From Ectobius pallidus (lineage: Eukaryota > Arthropoda > Insecta > Blattodea > Ectobiidae), in assembly GCA_964059195.1 (NCBI GenBank), contig CAXKWD010000006.1, positions 174,528,825 through 174,592,824 of the forward strand: a DNA stretch of 64,000 nucleotides, written 5' to 3'. A model generated the notes under the pieces. It was not told the origin of the DNA. It worked only from the letters and a program-made list of their open reading frames with translations, and did not search any database. Positions 36,104 to 47,112 of this stretch are shown piece after piece. The translations under genes and the position numbers were made by a program. The first letter of the stretch is position 1; every line of letters starts with the position of its first letter.

Positions 36104-37620
36104 ACACTTATTTTCCGAGAGAGTGAGAACAGAGGGACAGGTGGTAAGGCTCGCAGGAAACTAAGGTATTACTTGGGCATCAAAAGGTCGAGGAATTCTG
36201 TCCAGAGGCTCTAATTTAGGTTTGGAGTTCTTAAAAGTGCCGTAAATCTACGTTAGGGCTCCCTTTTTTGGAGTTTTTGGCGCCCAGGATTTTTATCTCC
36301 TGAAAAATCCATCGACCGCGGCCTGGATTGAGCCCATGACCGTCATAGCAGAACAGCCATTTTATAATTACGGGTGGGAGATTCTAGCAAATTATAAAAA
36401 CTATTTTTGTTTAATACATATCTTAAATAATAAACTATAATTGGTTCTTCACATTCTGTAAAATTTACAATGACTTCTCCTCCACACTACATGCAAAGCA
36501 TTATTTAAAATTTATTTTGAATACATTCAATTTGGACACTGATTTTAATGATGCAAAACAGAAGTTAATTTGCTGTTCTGCTATTACTGTTAGGGTCTTG
36601 ATGTTGTTATTAATGAAGGTGTGAGGGATTAAATACAAATTATAAACTGTTTCCAGGTTGTCAGAACAATTATTTAACTCAATAATAATATCATCATTAC
36701 GGGTGGGACAAAAATTCCCTTTTTTGTTATTTTACACAGTAATTAACCACACATATTTTTTAAAGTTAATATTATACCAAATTGTACCTTAAGATGTATA
36801 AGTTATTTTCTCAAATGAAAATGGACATAGCTGATTACTCTTGACTACTTGGTATTAAAGAGTGTTAAAATCATGCTAAAAATTGCAAAAAAAATAGTAA
36901 CTCAAGCAATAAATAAGTAAATCGACAGATTTCACACATGAAACCACTTCAGATACGCTAAGTCCTTAATATTCAGAGAATTTGAGGTTTTAAACTTATT
37001 TTTGACCACCCAATTAGAATAATTTTATAACTTCTCTCTTTGAGAGAAAAATTCCCATATTTTGTGAAATGGCTGAGAAGTTCTCTCAAGTGTTGTGCAG
37101 GGAGTTTTGTCTTCCCCCGTACCTGAACTAGTTACAAAAGAATTTGCGCTATTTAATTGACCTGAATACCCACAGGGTGGTATCAATGTATAACGGTATC
37201 TCATTAAGTTCGCGAATCAATCGCCATCTGCGCGCCATATGGGGTGGCCTCCCTTAAACTAGGCCAAGAGCTGCTCACAAAAGAAATAAGGAAATGGCGA
37301 AGCAGGAAGCCGATCCTCATCTGTTTATTCAGGAAGTTCCAAACTGGGTCACCAGGGTAATCAAAATGAAAGGACGAACCCGCATATATATCCAGATACA
37401 AGTGTGTCTATAAAAACAGCTGGGCTTAGGTCTTTCTACCATTAGAATTGTATATCTTGTTAAAGGGATGAGAGAAGAAATGACTCATTTACAATGAATC
37501 AAATTCATTGCTTTTCATTTGCCTCTACTCAATGTGCGTGGCTCAAACGAAGCAGATGTCAATTCATATGTGACTAATTTGAAAGATGTAATCACCGTAT
37601 ACTTCCACAGATATGACGAT
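36104..37620. other. No gene seen
   Basis: Unclassified sequence. attacgggtggga occurs twice (36368 and 36698). A GC-richer stretch at 37140-37400 has a 65-codon minus-strand frame with no recognisable domain. Confidence 0.35.
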
Positions 37621-37624
37621 AGTT

Positions 37625-38390
37625 GAATAATAAAAAATCCCTTTAGCAGGCCTACAGCCTAAGGTAGATTTCGAAGTGCTTTTGGTTTAATTTAATGTCG
37701 CTGCGCAGTACTCTTTTTCTTTAGCCTTGGCATGACAAACCCGCAATAATAACTGCAAAAAAAAAAAAAGAAGGAAATACCACTTTTTCCAACACTCAAA
37801 TCTCGCCTTATATAAGAGCTATAGCGAAACTAGTTATTGATTTGTAGAGTACTCATCAAGAGCTTTTCAACGATACCCCACAAGACGTAGTTTCGAAAAT
37901 TTCGAATTTCCATCCCCATACCCCCGCCCCCACTCGTACTCCCAAAACCCCCGAATCGTTGGTGTCACTGTGAACTCCATAGGGAGTACTCTAATTTATT
38001 GAAACAAAGAGTTCAAACAAAGTTTCCCTCTATATTTCATAGGGGCCGAGATATACATATTTCAAATTTTCAACCCCGTCCCTCGACCCCTCCCCCCTCC
38101 TTCGGCCAATTTTGCTCATTAACGAACTTATCCGAACTATTGGGCCTAAAAAAAAACGCAATAAAATTTGATTCAAATATCTTCAAAATTACGGCCGCTA
38201 GCGTGTAAAGATAAATATATACCGTATATAAATAAATATATAAATTTTTTTTTGAACCGGCGGTGGTTTCGTACTTAGGGAGGCATGAAACGTAAAGATA
38301 TTATGAAAGAATTTTTCGAAAGTCATGACATGGTATCGATTGCAATAGGTAGATTTTTCTTCGAAATCTACCTAAAAAGGCCCCGGAAAT
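37625..38390 (+). repeat. Dispersed repeat P, copy 1
   Basis: The first roughly 520 bp match the window's right edge (63508-64000) at high identity (aataataaaaaatcccttta, gagtactcatcaagagcttt). taaggtagatttcgaa at the left is complemented by ttcgaaatctacctaa near 38378, hinting at inverted termini. Non-coding. Confidence 0.55.
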
Positions 38391-38461
38391 CCTGGGTCGT
38401 CTTATAGGACAGATGCAAAAAAATTACACCGAAATTGATGTAAATTAAAACCATTATAAAG

Positions 38462-39015
38462 TGACTAGCAATTGCCCGCGGTTTCTTCTGCGATTATTTA
38501 CTCATCTGCTAGATGTTTTATTTAAATTACTTAACTTATTTAATAGAAAAATAATTAAAACATATTTACCAACACTGACATCGTTTTTACAGAAATGTTC
38601 CATCCTATTTTGTCTTCTTTTACATGCTTAGGGCATATGATAAACATCCATTTTTCTCAACTGAAAATACAAAGTATACTGCTATGAATAATGTATCAGT
38701 GGATAGAACTTTTTACCGACTTCTGATATGGCATACTCGTTGGCCCACACCCAGACTGAAACAACTGAAAATGCTGTCCCTGCAATATGAACTCTTATTC
38801 TACATAAAAATGCTAAGTGAGAAAATGGTATTCTCTATGTCCAGAGTAGAGAATTGTGCACATTGTGCATTATTTTAGTGGATTTCATTATTTATTTACA
38901 TTAATGAATAATATTGATAGCTTTTCTAATTTGTCCAAGTTCCGTATCTTTATTTCCAAAACTACCTGTGACCACTGCTAACTGTTGTCATGAGAATTTT
39001 AAGTTTGTATTTTTA
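38462..39015 (+). mobile_element. Repeat C, copy 3 (3' truncated)
   Basis: The head gactagcaattgcccgcggt is followed by an A/C-type AT-rich segment. From about 38830 (ctctatgtccagagtagaga) it continues in B body sequence up to about 39005. Non-coding despite an 84-codon frame. Confidence 0.6.
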
Positions 39016-39911
39016 GGGGTCCCCTGGACCCCCCCCCCCTTTTCTGATCCACTGTGGATTCTCCTTCCAAGTTGTCGATCTGGTAAAACTTCAGCAAACT
39101 TTTTATGTCTCTACTGACTTTTAAATAATTGTCCCAAAAAGAAAAATACCTGACATTAATTATTATTAATACACATTTTGTCCTTTCCCTGAGACCCTTG
39201 CCCCCGGGTAGGGACGCCCTTGTTTTTAATAAAGACAGAAGCTGAAAGAGTGCCGCCATCTAGCATGTAAGTTGAAAGCGTGCGTCTGTCCCTGCCAAGT
39301 GGTTTGGTTGAATCAAAGCTCTCCACCCCCACTACCCGCGGCTGCTATAGACCCACTAGCTACGGCATTGCTAGATAATGTAAATACTAATTACAATATG
39401 AGAAATATATCTTCGTAACTGCACGATGTCGAAGCAAGTATTTATTGTATATAATATTAGGTCACAGCTAGTCATAGTGTTACTAATTTGAGAATTTATG
39501 CTGTACATACCACAGGTTGTTGCCATGCCAACGACATTTTGCTCGTCTCTTGTTTATTTCACTCGTTTCTAAGCAACCAAATATGTCTTCACTTAGATAA
39601 ACACACAAATAACTGATTTGCACTTGTTTTAGCGCGTCACTAACTCACACATCTAATTGCCGAGCGTTTTTATACACTGGTACTTCCATTTCACTGGCTT
39701 TAGCCGCCATATTAAAACTCACTACAGCTGATAAGCGCGCGTTTCGTTTGTTTGTCGCATCAATCGCTGGGTTCGCTCTTGTAGTGACTCATCCCTCCAG
39801 TGAAGTCATATAAATGGACGCTTCGTTTAGAACAATATGCCCACAGTAGTTGTCTTTTCTGATTGGGCAGTGAGAAATAAGATTCGCCTATTGTTATTGT
39901 TGTTATTATAA

Positions 39912-39963
<52 letters not shown>

Positions 39964-39965
39964 CA
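39016..39965. other. No gene; (ATT)n at the end
   Basis: Unclassified, with a poly-C run near 39030 and an imperfect X-box (gttgccatgccaac) at 39519-39532. (ATT)n lies at 39917-39962. Confidence 0.35.
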
Positions 39966-39966
39966 T

Positions 39967-40722
39967 TAGGGCCCGGATTCTAATGACATATCTTTTTATT
40001 GACGCTGCATATACATTACCAACTTGTAGATAAATCCTAATCATGGCTTCTAGATTATAGAAATGCATTTTTATTACGTCATTTTCTTGTCATTTTATGC
40101 AATTTTATATTTTTAGGGCATTTATTTCAATTTTAGGTCATTATTTTGTTATTTTCGTGTCATTTGCTTCGCTATTTAGTCATTTTCATCTATTTACATT
40201 GAGTGTATTAACTTTTTTCGTCGCTAGCGGCGCTGTCTGAAGTGTTGTTTATTTAATGCAAGAAGGAAAAATTCGGCGTTAAAGTGTTGTCATGTCTCAG
40301 TCAGAAACGAGAATCAAAGAAACGTCAAAATTTTGTATTATATTACTATTGTTATTAGACTGAAATGGCACCAGAGTCTGCCACCTGCTTGCATTTGAGA
40401 GTGCAAACTACTGTTTTCCTCAATAAACAACAATATAATCCGGCAGACCACAAAAGGAAATGCCGAATTTTGACTCACCAGTGCCTCAGTGCCAATATAA
40501 ATTTCCGTGAGAAAAGAACATTCACCACATTACAGTTATTTACAGTTTTTACAATTATGTACAAACTAGTCTATAACTTTGTGTGTACAATAGTAATTTT
40601 TTATAAATAAAATATTAGTTTTTAGGTCATTTTTTATAATTTCAAGTCATTTTCTTTAACATTTAGGGTCATTTTATAGGTCATTTTCCAAACAATTTTA
40701 GGTCATCAGAATACGGGCCCTG
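39967..40722 (-). mobile_element. hAT-like MITE M, copy 2
   Basis: A reverse copy of M: the right end, read on the minus strand, is cagggcccgtattctgatga, and the left end is tagggcccggattctaatga. The interior matches through tcaaattttag-type phrases and the gcctcagtgcca block. The left flank is a microsatellite, so the 8-bp duplication cannot be checked. Confidence 0.7.
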
Positions 40723-42125
40723 GTTATTATCATCATTATTATTATAGTTTACTATTAAACGACCGCCTTACACCCTCAATATGTTATATTACAAGTTGTA
40801 TTTTATTTTATAGAGATAACTTATAATTTACAACATATCTATTCTTATTTGATAATAGGCCAATGTTATGTTGTTATGTTTCATCTATAACTGAGTATAA
40901 AACTTTAAGAATGTTTTTAAAAAGGTTTAAAAACCTACGTTATTAATGGATCTTCTAACAACACAAATTATTATTTACAGGCTTAAAAAACAGTGTTATA
41001 TATTATATAATGCATCCATTCGGTCAGCCTTAAAAGCATTCTGTTAGTTCGTATGATGATAGGCCTATATGTCTTATCCCCTTACACAATCTTTATCTTT
41101 GTTAGGTAGGCTACGTCGTAAACATAGTGTATAACAAGAAAAATGCCTAGAATTTACTCAACACATTCCCAAGAAAGCTTGTTACTTTTTGTGGTAAAAA
41201 ATATTGTTAAAAAAAGTGTGCGTGGAACTCCACGCGACAGAAGTGAAACTGGTTTCAATTTATGTATTTTTTAAATTTCGGATTATTGGATTTTTTCAAT
41301 TTTGGATTCTTGGACTTCTTAATACTTTTTAAATTTTGGATTCTTTTATTTTTTTATTTTTAGTTTTAATTTAGCATTTTTTACATTTTGGATCTTAGAA
41401 TTTTTTATTTTTTTTATTTTTATTTTAAATATTTAAATTTTTTATTTATAGATTATTAAATTTTGGATTTTTTAATTTTTTAAATTTTGAATTCATTTTT
41501 TTAATTTTTAATTTGAGAATTTTTAAAATTTGGGATTTTAGAATTTTTAATTTTGGAATTGTGGATATTTTAATTTTGGATTTTTTAAATTTTGTATCTT
41601 TGAATTTTTTATTTTTTCGATATTTTAATTTTGGAGTTTGAATTTTGAATTTTCGATTTTTCGATTTTCTAAATTTTGGATTTTCGATTTTTTTAATTTT
41701 CGATTTTTTTTATTTAGTTTTTAGTTTTTTATTTTTGGCTTTTTTAAATTTTGGATATTTTAAATTTTGGATAAGCCTAATAATTGAGTTGATTGTTTTC
41801 TGTGCAGTCCGTAACAATTTCGTGACGATTTTGTCCGTAACGCAAATTTGGGTTAGCTCTCGATTTACTCCTAGCGCGGCTAAGGAAGTTTCCCTTCAAA
41901 AATGTTGTTAAAAATATTGTTAAAAAATGTTACTTTGCTGTATTACTCACAGTACACCTACACAACTGTCTATTTATTTCACAGGAGTTGGTATTACACG
42001 GTACGGTTTTTTTTTATTTTCTGTGAGGTTCACCCCGAAACAGTACATACACCCACAGAGTGAAATTTATCTAGAATTAAATGTTAATCCTCATAAAAAT
42101 CTAGATGCGTGCAAATAAAAATAAT
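40723..42125. other. No gene; T-rich repetitive tract
   Basis: 40723-41260 is unclassified. 41268-41775 is an unusually T-rich, strand-asymmetric stretch of degenerate 'aattttggattttt' units. The 88-codon frame across it is an artefact of the repeat. Confidence 0.45.
41268..41775 (+). repeat. Degenerate T-rich minisatellite
   Basis: About 500 bp built from variants of aaattttggattttt. T far exceeds A and there is almost no C on the plus strand. Confidence 0.75.
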
Positions 42126-42477
42126 TTAAGGGGGGAAATACGGCTTTCGATGTGAAAAATAGGTGAAGTTCATTTTTTTTCTCAGCAATGAATTGTTCTG
42201 TAGCCTTGCAATCTGGCATGCTCAATATTGAATGGTTCTAAAATTGCATAATATTTTCAGAATTAATTGAACTATTATAGTTAATGGGTAATTAAAATTA
42301 CAAAATGGCAGTCGAATTTCCCTGATAACTCAAACATTTATTAACATATTGCAGTGAAAGTTTGGATGCAAGTATATTTCATATTAGTGAACAACACTAT
42401 CTAGAGTCATTGATGTAACTTTAATAGTTTATGTTTAAAACAATATTTCTGAAGAGAATATTATAGGAGAAAAATTC

Positions 42478-42550
42478 CTCCGGCACTGGGACTTGAACCC
42501 AGGACCTTTGGCTATTCGCGCCAATGCTCTACCAACTGAGCTAAGCCGGA
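42478..42550 (-). tRNA. tRNA-like sequence, left arm
   Basis: Folds as a cloverleaf: acceptor tccggct/tgccgga with a T-T mismatch at the last pair, D arm gctc..gagc, anticodon stem ttggc/gccaa, T arm ctggg/cccag. The A box (tagctcagttgg) and B box (ggttcaagtcc) are intact. The loop gcgaata would give anticodon GAA (Phe) but has C, not T, at position 33. It is probably a polymerase III-competent tRNA-derived unit, not a working tRNA. Confidence 0.55.
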
Positions 42551-42723
42551 GCTCAATTCACAGCGCCAGATGGAACTTCTCTCCTATGACTGATTGCCCT
42601 AATGGTCTACCTCACAGACAGACAAGTTATGTCATATGCAGTACTGTGAGGCACACTAATTAGTGATTTTTGTGACCGGGCTCCCACTGTTATTGTACAG
42701 TTAACATTCAATATAGATATATA

Positions 42724-42796
42724 AGCATTCATGAGCCACAGATTATTGTCTCTGTTGGACACTACATGAGACAATAATCTGTGGCTCATGAATGCT
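42724..42796. repeat. Central hairpin 1
   Basis: agcattcatgagccacagat...atctgtggctcatgaatgct forms a stem of about 29 bp with a roughly 15-nt loop. It is duplicated at 42831-42905. Confidence 0.85.
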
Positions 42797-42830
42797 GTTA
42801 TTGTACAGTTAACATTCAATATAGATATAT

Positions 42831-42905
42831 AAGCATTCATGAGCCACAGATTATTGTCTCTGTTGGACACTACATGAGACAATAATCTGTGGCTCATGAA
42901 TGCTT
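42831..42905. repeat. Central hairpin 2
   Basis: The same hairpin as at 42724-42796, in the second 108-bp unit. Confidence 0.85.
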
Positions 42906-43077
42906 ATATATCTATCTTGAATGTTAACTGTACAATAACAGTGGGAGCCCGGTCACAAAAATCACTGCTTAGTGTGCCTCACAGTACTGCATATGACATA
43001 ACTTGTCTGTCTGTGAGGTAGACCATTAGGGCACTCAGTCATAGGAGAGAAGTTCCATCTGGCGCTGTGAATTGAGC

Positions 43078-43150
43078 TCCGGCTTAGCTCAGTTGGTAGA
43101 GCATTGGCGCGAATAGCCAAAGGTCCTGGGTTCAAGTCCCAGTGCCGGAG
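43078..43150 (+). tRNA. tRNA-like sequence, right arm
   Basis: Identical base for base to the left-arm unit but on the plus strand. It has the same A and B boxes and the same C33 in the anticodon loop. Identity in both arms suggests recent formation or gene conversion. Confidence 0.55.
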
Positions 43151-43494
43151 GAATTTTTCTCCTATAATATTCTCATGTAGTGTCCAACAGAGACAATAAT
43201 CTGTGGCTCATGAATGCTTATATATCTAATATTTCTGAAGTAAAAATTTGTAAAAAAATTAACAAGTGATGAATTTTCTTTAAAATATTTACACTGCAGA
43301 TAATCCAAAGATTCCAGATTATGTTGTTCATATGATCTTTACAAATAGATAGGAAAAAGAATCACTCAGCAATATTGGTATTTATGAAAATTATCAGGGA
43401 AACGATACTTCAGTACACAAAATTTGGCTGCCATTTTGTAATGATAATTACCCATAACTGTGACACTTAAATTGATTCTGAAAAAAGTATGCAG

Positions 43495-43505
43495 TTGTAA
43501 TAATA

Positions 43506-43542
<37 letters not shown>
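43495..43542 (+). repeat. (TAA)n microsatellite
   Basis: About 13 TAA units inside MITE N copy 2. Confidence 0.9.
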
Positions 43543-43785
43543 CGTCTAGAACTAGTCAATAAAGAACATGGCAGACTACAAGGGTACAGAAAAATTTATT
43601 GCACAGAAAAAAAAATGACTTCACCTATTTTTCAGCATCCAAAGCTGTTATGTCCCCCCTTAACTGTGTGTGTGTGTGTTAGAAAACAGTTTAATAATTT
43701 AATCTAATCTGCATTTATTTTTTTAGCACTTAGTGCAATTTATTTATTTTGCGAGAAATTAAGTACAATACAAATACAATCCAAA

Positions 43786-43788
<3 letters not shown>

Positions 43789-43838
<50 letters not shown>
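43789..43838 (+). repeat. (ATT)n microsatellite
   Basis: About 16 ATT units at the truncated 5' end of the non-LTR element. Confidence 0.9.
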
Positions 43839-43839
<1 letters not shown>

Positions 43840-44426
43840 GGGTTCCAGGCCATGCTGGAGTAAGCGGCAATGAAAATGCCGACAGGCTGGCCAAAAAGGG
43901 TGCACAGTCCCTATTTGTAGGCCCAGAACCTGTGCTGGGTAATACCAAGTTAATGGTAAGGAAAAGTCTATTAAACTGGGTCAAAAGACAGCACATAGAC
44001 TACTGGAATAATATACAGGAACAAAGACATGGTAAGCGAATGATGCCACAACCATGTCTCAAAAGAAGTACTGCAATCCTTAATCTAAACAGGCAGCAGA
44101 TAAGACTCATGGTAGGGTTGATGACAGGCCATGGGAAATTTAAGAAACATCTGTATAGAATGGGTCTGATAGAAAACCCAGTATGCAGGAAGTGTGGTGC
44201 ACAAGAAGAAACGGCATCACACTTAATATTTCAATGTGAAGCACTGGAAATAGACAGATACAATCAATTTGGGAGGACAGATCCAAAAGAGATTGTAACT
44301 AGCAATAACCTAGTCACTGGGCTCCTTAAACTTATTAGAAACTATACAATACTAGAAACACAGGAAGAAAACCGCACAATAAACCTTACGTTTCAGTGTG
44401 GGCAGGATGGGGAAGGTTCCTCCTGA
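43839..44426 (+). pseudogene. Non-LTR retrotransposon, 3' end (RNase H, CCHC)
   Basis: The frame encodes WVPGHAGVSGNENADRLA, the conserved C-terminal part of the RNase H domain. About 140 residues follow, including CRKCGAQEETASHLIFQC, a CCHC knuckle (C-x2-C-x8-H-x4-C) typical of the end of reverse transcriptase polyproteins. The stop is at 44424. RNase H after the reverse transcriptase points to an I/R1/LOA-type clade; this is inferred from architecture. The endonuclease, reverse transcriptase and start of RNase H are missing, cut at an (ATT)n array. The roughly 195 codons after the cut are uninterrupted, so the insertion is fairly young. The 3' tail is a TCTAA repeat. Confidence 0.8.
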
Positions 44427-44442
44427 TTATCTTTCCTGTAAT

Positions 44443-44462
44443 ATCTAATCTAATCTAATCTA
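44443..44462 (+). repeat. (TCTAA)n tail of the non-LTR element
   Basis: Four TCTAA units directly after the 3' UTR, a simple-repeat tail in place of poly-A. Confidence 0.8.
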
Positions 44463-45072
44463 TCACAAGTTAATATACCGAAATGTAGTAACACTCATAA
44501 CTGCAATTGACAAATTAACAATATCTGTATTGTAATGCTAAATTGTAATCTGTAATCGCTGTAAGCCTGTATTCCAGACAGTTGACATCCAAACAATACA
44601 GTCAACAAATGAACTCCTTTACATTTGTGACCTTTTTGTCCTTGTTATCGACTTTGACTTGAAGCGCCTTAATACGTTTTAATGTCCATACTTGTAGAGT
44701 GCATGTTCTTGTGCAAATGTAAAAATGTCATTACTATAATAACACCCCGAATGGATTCTATGGATTTTTCCGTGTACTTTGAAGTGAGCACTCAACGGGT
44801 TTTGCAAGAAAATTACGACCTACTACTTTCATTTTTCAGCAAAATCATGAAACCGATGCCCCACTCTTCAAGTTGTACCAAGCAGCTTTTCCAGTTATTT
44901 CTGCCTGTGTCCACCAGGGTATGTTTTTACCCGATATGGCCTCAATATCAAGAATTGAGCTTAATATGTGATACCCAACCTTATTCCTTCAATCATATTG
45001 TACTAGGAGCCTAACCTAAGCCAAAAGTATATACATAGCCTATAGGCCTATAGAGTTTTGAGAGTCTTCATG

Positions 45073-45073
<1 letters not shown>

Positions 45074-45139
<66 letters not shown>
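45074..45139 (+). repeat. (TA)n microsatellite
   Basis: About 33 TA units. The matching place in copy 2 (56197) has only about six. Confidence 0.95.
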
Positions 45140-45141
<2 letters not shown>

Positions 45142-45405
45142 GTCGGGAGTTAAAGAAAATCTATTGTGGAACTCATATAACTTCCTCTGCCCAAACAAAA
45201 GTTTAACTCTTCTATTTGATGTATGGCATTCTCTTCATGTAAATTCGTTGTAAAAATGAAGAGAATGTCGTTACCACATCGCATCGCATCCTCAAAGGAT
45301 ACATAACCAATATAATAGGTTATTTAATAAATGTAGTCACGTAACTTTCTTTTCTCTAAGCATGGGCAATACATCTTTCTCATTTTACATTCTGATATAG
45401 GCCTA

Positions 45406-45925
45406 CAGGGTGTTAATGAATAACACCGAAATATTTTACCTGTGTATAGAGGGGACATAGACAAGCAACTTTTATTAGGAGATTTTTGCTCTATGGATTC
45501 AGTTCTTCTTGGTACAGCATAAAATCTCCCAGGGCATGGCCGCCGCTGACTTCTAGCATTAGAGAAAGTTGCAAAATTAAGGAACTTCGTTGTTAACACT
45601 GTAGTCAGTAGTTATGAATAAAAAAAAAAGACTAATGCAGTGGCGACCAGTCATGTGATTAGTCTGTAAATTTTACAGATTATGGATTCACTAAATTATG
45701 GGTCAGGTTTTTATCGATCACTAGGAAAGCATGAAGTCCATTTAATGAACATTTTAACCCTATTTCGCGTAATTATTGATTTATGAGCACCAAATTATAA
45801 TGACTTTAATGCCCTGTAGCATATACATTTTACGTCATAGAGCAAAAATCTTCTAATAAAAGTTGCTTGTCTAAGTCCCCTCTATATACAGGTAAAATAT
45901 TTCGGTGTTATTTATTAACACCCTG
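45406..45925. mobile_element. Inverted-repeat MITE I, copy 2
   Basis: Ends cagggtgttaatgaataaca and aacaccctg, each next to TA. The long arms include aggggacatagacaagcaac and its complement. Copy 2 of the block gives the empty site near 56455. The left junction reads TATAGGCCTA before CAGGG. Non-coding; TA targets suggest a Tc1/mariner-type element. Confidence 0.7.
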
Positions 45926-46209
45926 TAGAATCAGAGGCCGTATTGCAAAGAGCGCGTATTCAGTGGTTTCAACCTCATGCAAAGCTTTACTGTTCACCGG
46001 GGAAGACTGACTTTCTACAACACTGCCCTTGAGATAATTTTTTCCTAAAAAAAAGTTTTCAGTAAAAGTTTTAGTTCTCAGTATAAGCAACCCTGCACAA
46101 GAATTAAATAAAATCGTTAGAGTAGTTTTCGAGAAAATCGCTAGAAGTTAAAAGAAATTTTCTTCCCGTAAAGTCCCCTTAAGAATAAGACCACGGTGTC
46201 GCCAATCTC

Positions 46210-46420
46210 AGTGTCACATCCCTAGAAGTTACCTATTCCAAATACGATTTTGCATTCTGGAGCTAGGCTGTTTACAGACACACACACACACACACACATA
46301 CACAGGATTCAGGGAACCTCAAAACGTGTATTGATGTTAAAATTTCAACTTAGAATTTGGGGATCGAAAACAATACTTCCTCTACCTATAGTAGCTATGG
46401 TAAGGGCAGGGGAAGTAAAT
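46210..46420 (-). repeat. Dispersed repeat S, copy 2
   Basis: Reverse copy of 13086-13305, with an ACACAC run at 46280-46300 (aatttggggatcgaaaacaa). Confidence 0.5.
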
Positions 46421-46421
46421 G

Positions 46422-46477
<56 letters not shown>
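46418..46477 (+). repeat. (TA)n microsatellite
   Basis: About 28 TA units with one G. At the equivalent place copy 2 of the block carries MITE L. Confidence 0.9.
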
Positions 46478-46482
<5 letters not shown>

Positions 46483-46833
46483 CTATTTATATTTACAATC
46501 TTCGCAAATTGTCATTAAAACTTATTTATTTAAATAATCAAAATATGAAGAAATTTATTTAAATAATCAAAATATGAAGAAATGTAAGATTTTTCAAATA
46601 TTAGACAGGTTAGAGTCGTTAGGCATAAATTGAATACGACTAAGGAAATAAGGATGGCATACCATATTCCTTTAGATTTACACCAACAACACGTAAGAAC
46701 GACTTTGAAATCAGACATGATTCATTCAAATTTTTATCGAATTTAGTTTACCACCTCCTGCACTTACCACTTATGACGCCAATCCCTTTGATTCCTGCAA
46801 ACCCTTATTTAAAACTTACGAGACCCTCCCACT

Positions 46834-47112
46834 AAAACTAAACTCCGTGGCGCGACATCCCCGAAGGGACAAGGCCGCTGCGTCATCTACCATAGGCAGA
46901 CGCATGCCGACATCCACGGCCGTTAATGGTGGTTTCCTTGACCGAAGTCGCTACTTCTCTATCAAGTAGCTCCTCAATTTGAATCACGAGGCTGAATGCA
47001 CCCCTGCCAGACCTCTTTACCTCAGAAAAATCGAGGTACCGGGGATCGAACCCGGGCCGAAGGATCTGTAGGCCTAGTCAGCGACGCTAACCACAAGACT
47101 ACGACGGCAGTC
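46834..47112 (-). mobile_element. tRNA-derived SINE F, copy 1
   Basis: The minus strand starts ctgccgtcgtagtcttgtgg with ttagcg (A-box region) and has cccgggttcgatccccggta (B box). A roughly 190-bp body then ends in tggagtttagtttt-like sequence. This is the most complete SINE F in the window and still has polymerase III boxes. Confidence 0.7.

Larger units (their letters stand above)
42455..43227. mobile_element. Palindromic element with two tRNA-like units
   Basis: Flanked by a perfect 13-bp duplication aatatttctgaag (42442-42454 and 43228-43240), so it is a discrete insertion. It is a nested palindrome. Two arms of about 270 bp, each containing an identical 73-nt tRNA-like sequence, face each other around two tandem 108-bp units (42689-42796 and 42797-42904), each folding into a roughly 30-bp perfect hairpin. 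The right end repeats half of the central hairpin (agagacaataatctgtggct), as though the unit were circularly permuted. No A-tail and no protein are present. The duplication length fits target-primed insertion; the class is unknown. Confidence 0.75.
42130..43659. mobile_element. piggyBac-like MITE N, copy 2
   Basis: TTAA flanks at 42126-42129 and 43660-43663. The arms start ggggggaaatacggctttcg and end caaagctgttatgtcccccc. The left arm reads without the O insertion found in copy 1. It contains the tRNA-like palindromic element at 42455-43227 and (TAA)n at 43495-43542. Confidence 0.7.
44462..46833 (+). repeat. Duplicated block, copy 1
   Basis: Matches 55572-58443 in the same orientation at roughly 85-90% by eye (agtaacactcataactgcaa; cgaatggattctatggattt; ggcataccatattcctttag). 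Copy 1 alone carries MITE I at 45406-45925 and a long (TA)n. Its left edge touches the non-LTR tail and its right edge touches SINE F. It could be a segmental duplication or a large unclassified repeat. No protein was recognised in it. Confidence 0.65.
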
